DNA of 10,616 nucleotides from the NCBI GenBank assembly GCA_900128585.1, contig LT642799.1, forward strand, positions 1 to 10,616. Direction: 5' to 3'. The translations under genes and the position numbers were made by a program. The notes below the pieces were generated by a model, which was not told where the DNA came from, did not search any database, and saw nothing but the letters and a program-made list of their open reading frames with translations. Of this stretch, positions 8,447 through 10,616 are shown piece after piece. Source of the stretch: Stramenopiles sp. TOSAG23-3 (Eukaryota; Sar). Each line of letters begins with the position of its first letter. Positions within the stretch are counted from its first letter, which is position 1.

Positions 8447-8737
8447 ACATAAATTTAACATTGTAACCAGAATTCTTTCAGCAATTTGAATTGGGACTGG
8501 TGAAAGGTCATGGTCTGGATGGGAACTTTTAAGCCGGTTATTTACTCCTTTTCAAACTGGTCTGTCGCGTACCCCACCAGGCGCGCCTGTAGCGGTCGGT
8601 AAATAAAATCCATTCAGTCAGATGAGGAGAAGAGAGGAGATAAGAGTCAGAGTTTTTCTGTGTGGTTATAATTTTATAAGATAGACTATAAATAGTATGT
8701 AGAAAAACAAATTATTTATGCCTAATTATAGATCCGA

Positions 8738-8821
8738 AAATCGGTGAAGTGGTGGTCTGCTATTGCCTGTACTTTTTCACTAGGAGCAAATGTCCAGGCA
8801 CAGAGCACCGACTAACTTTTT
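8738..8821 (+). repeat. Left arm of 84-bp inverted repeat
   Basis: Begins AAATCGGTGAAG and ends GACTAACTTTTT; pairs with 9121-9204. A mini-palindrome CCGA-AAA-TCGG (8734-8744) straddles its outer end. Confidence 0.93.
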
Positions 8822-9120
8822 GGGGCCTCTCACGATAGAGTCCTTTTGTTGCTCCCCATAGGCTAAGGCTATTCTTCTCCTCACAAATATACGACTAGAA
8901 TTGATTATGGCATCAATATCAAACCTCACATTATAGCCAACTCCCTCACATAATTTAGGGCATTTTTTGCTATACGGATTTATATAGGTAAATATTACAA
9001 GTACAACACGCGTTTATCGCAAAAACTTTTACTATTGTACTTATAACAGTTACCAATATATATTTGTATAGTAAGAAACAAATAATAAATCTGACTGTGT
9101 CAAGCTAGCACTTTCTACAA

Positions 9121-9204
9121 AAAAGGTTAGTCGGTGCTCTGTGCCTGGACATTTGCGCCTAGTGAAAAAGTACAGGCAATAGCAGACCACCACTTCACCG
9201 ATTT
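9121..9204 (-). repeat. Right arm of 84-bp inverted repeat
   Basis: Reverse complement of 8738-8821 with two substitutions and no gaps. It begins AAAAGGTTAGTC and ends TTCACCGATTT. Confidence 0.93.
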
Positions 9205-9333
9205 CAAACTTTTTAAACAGCAAGCAGGCGTGTATGGAATTGAGCATAAGGAAATCAATCTCCTCTGAGAGAGAGAAGAAATCTCAAATATGATGATGCA
9301 TTCTGGAAGAACTCGCACGAGTTACAAAAACAT

Positions 9334-10335
9334 ATGAAAGAATCCTTGGAACCGCATTTCCAGGGAGTTGCTATGTTTGTGAATGAAACTGTTGTCAAGG
9401 GTGGCAACGGTCACGGGCTCACCGAAGCCACTATTGGGGAGTACTTCAAGTCATTGGCTGGTTTACTTATCCCATGTTACACTTTGTTTATGATGCGGTA
9501 TGGTTCATATTTAGAGGCTCCCCATAATATGATAGTTTTCTATGATATTGGTGTTTTTTCCTTACGGAATTTGGTTTCGTTGATTGTGCTTTTTCATATA
9601 CAGTTAGGTGTTGAGTCGAGTTGGTTTTGTTCGTTTCGCGATATTTCGGTCAAGTTTTTAAAAGGACTTCACACAACGTTTGTGCTCGAATATGCCGTAG
9701 AGGTTATGTATGTTATATCTCGACGGAAGTATTTTACATGGTGTGACGATCGGGATAAGGGCATCGATCGCAAAAAAGTATATTTTGGAATTGCGTTTGG
9801 GGTGGCCACACTGACGTCTATTCTAATATGGTCTCCGGGAGGGTGGCGCCTAGACGGGATTTGCACGGTAGCTCGAGGTATATTTGAGCAAACGAACGCC
9901 AAGCAATATCGAGCCCTAAAGTACGCGGTTTACAACTGGTTTACTACAATCTTCTATTCTTTGGCGTTGATCATAACTCTCTGTACCTGTATTAAGCTGC
10001 AGCGTGCAGCTACCACCCAGCAAAAGAGGGCACGTGCGTTAGCATGGAAGTTGATCTTGATGACTTTTGTTATGGCTGTCCCCGCAGAGCTGCAGACCGC
10101 TCTTCAAGTAAACTCACTACACGATCCTGATTCATTATTTTCCCGAGCGTTGCACTGGGTCCGGGATATGTACGGTATCTTTGTTGCGATTTATGTAGTT
10201 TTGATCAGCAAACCATTACAGGCAACATTTTGTTTACCATGGTGGTGTTTTCAGGGAAGTGAGGAGGACACAAACAACAATGCAACACATGGCGATGATT
10301 CGTATGTTGAGCTCTCTGACAAGGAAGGAGTCTAG
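9334..10335 (+). CDS. Seven-transmembrane protein, GPCR-like (family unassigned)
   Basis: 333 residues, one exon, ATG at 9334. Its context (C at -3) is weak; M14 at 9373, with G at -3, is an alternative start. Hydrophobic segments: about 35-55, 66-89, 109-128, 148-166, 195-220, 235-258 and 274-292, giving seven TMs. GPCR-like points are an NET glycosylation sequon at N17 in a short N-terminus, Cys99 just before TM3 and Cys177 in the TM4-TM5 loop (the places of the usual GPCR disulfide), a basic third inner loop (KLQRAATTQQKRAR), and a cytosolic tail with CLPWWC (possible palmitoylation) then an acidic Ser/Thr/Asn-rich end. I see no DRY or NPxxY motif and cannot place it in a class; a cAMP-receptor-like class E relative is possible. 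It could also be a non-GPCR 7-TM protein. If a receptor, it would signal at the plasma membrane; the ligand is unknown. Confidence 0.75.
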   Translation: MKESLEPHFQGVAMFVNETVVKGGNGHGLTEATIGEYFKSLAGLLIPCYTLFMMRYGSYLEAPHNMIVFYDIGVFSLRNLVSLIVLFHIQLGVESSWFCSFRDISVKFLKGLHTTFVLEYAVEVMYVISRRKYFTWCDDRDKGIDRKKVYFGIAFGVATLTSILIWSPGGWRLDGICTVARGIFEQTNAKQYRALKYAVYNWFTTIFYSLALIITLCTCIKLQRAATTQQKRARALAWKLILMTFVMAVPAELQTALQVNSLHDPDSLFSRALHWVRDMYGIFVAIYVVLISKPLQATFCLPWWCFQGSEEDTNNNATHGDDSYVELSDKEGV

Positions 10336-10616
10336 GTCCCACAATCCATCCTTCATTGCAAGATGTGATTGATTGTTATAAATGAAAATTAGTATTAAAT
10401 ATCATCGCGAAAATTATATTAAGAGTACGGAAATAAGACTTTAAATTATTTTGTTTACAAAATCTTATTATATTAAAACAAGAAAATTGGCTGTTATTTT
10501 TAAGTAATTAAATTTAGCGTATTATATATTTATTATCGCGGAGATACACAGTTATGAGGATTATGATTGGGTTCAGGGTCGTATGGTAGAATATCGTAGG
10601 AATGATAATGATGGTC
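10336..10616. other. AT-rich 3' flank of the 7-TM gene, no gene assigned
   Basis: AT-rich sequence after the stop, with ATTAAA-type signals (near 10393 and elsewhere) that could end the 7-TM transcript. The final ~80 bases are less AT-rich and open in several frames on both strands. They may be the edge of a neighbouring gene, but no protein is recognisable. Confidence 0.5.

Larger units (their letters stand above)
8738..9204. mobile_element. Foldback/MITE-like element: 84-bp inverted arms around a 299-bp centre
   Basis: The left arm (8738-8821) and right arm (9121-9204) are reverse complements over 84 positions without indels. By eye there are only two mismatches (8785/9157 and 8817/9125), about 98% identity. 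The 299-bp centre (8822-9120) is AT-rich, with no transposase or other coding sequence. This is the form of a non-autonomous foldback or MITE-like element; a hairpin-RNA locus would look the same. No target-site duplication was seen at the arm ends, so true element borders may lie elsewhere. The right arm ends 129 bases before the ATG of the 7-TM gene, so it may sit in that gene's promoter or leader. Confidence 0.6.
8370..9333. other. Intergenic region between ORAI-PH and 7-TM genes, carrying a foldback repeat
   Basis: This spacer holds the 3' UTR of the ORAI-PH gene on the left, with a stem-loop and AATAAA sites. A large inverted repeat occupies 8738-9204, and the last ~130 bases lead into the 7-TM start. 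The purine-rich stretch 8620-8650 is low complexity. No protein-coding gene is credible. The minus-strand frame near 9050-9247 simply crosses the right repeat arm and ends in AT-rich sequence. Confidence 0.7.

Noticed and set aside
8738-9204. CACTA-type transposon, because CACTAGG occurs in the arms
   Set aside because: The motif is internal to the arms, not at the termini; there is no target duplication and no transposase.
9050-9318. Minus-strand frames of about 65 codons upstream of the 7-TM gene
   Set aside because: They run across the right arm of the inverted repeat and AT-rich centre, with no coding character.

Overview
The window looks like nuclear DNA of an intron-poor unicellular eukaryote. 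Coding blocks of balanced base composition are separated by AT-rich, low-complexity spacers. All four recognisable genes are uninterrupted, and the protein families are eukaryotic: cytosolic-type SHMT, a PIWI-clade Argonaute, a PH domain, an ORAI-like membrane protein and a 7-TM protein. A diatom or related stramenopile alga is my best guess. It rests on compact genes, spacer texture and the ORAI-like/PH combination, and no single sequence proves it.

Layout. (1) Positions 1-1159, minus strand: the first 386 residues of serine hydroxymethyltransferase, running off the left edge. (2) 1160-2942: an AT-rich divergent spacer with microsatellites and a recurrent TAGTCT hexamer. (3) 2943-6434, plus strand: a 1163-residue Argonaute of the PIWI clade. 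Its N-terminus is an unrecognised ~95-residue module followed by an RGG-rich region built on a 30-bp minisatellite, with a CCCH zinc finger set inside it. Its PIWI domain lacks at least three of the four slicer residues, while the MID 5'-phosphate pocket residues look intact. (4) 6435-7211: a spacer with two adjacent palindromes. (5) 7212-8369, plus strand: a four-TM ORAI-like protein with a C-terminal PH domain. (6) 8370-9333: a spacer with a 3' hairpin, candidate poly(A) signals and a striking foldback of two 84-bp arms, 82/84 identical in inverted orientation around 299 bp. (7) 9334-10335, plus strand: a seven-TM, GPCR-like protein. (8) 10336-10616: an AT-rich tail.

The genes do not form an obvious pathway. 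SHMT and the Argonaute are divergent neighbours. The Argonaute, ORAI-PH and 7-TM genes lie in tandem on the plus strand as separate transcription units. The last two could both act in membrane signalling, but that is only a suggestion from adjacency. Starts for the Argonaute and ORAI-PH genes were set at the first in-frame ATG, because the slightly longer frames begin with TTG and GTG, unlikely starts in a eukaryotic nucleus.
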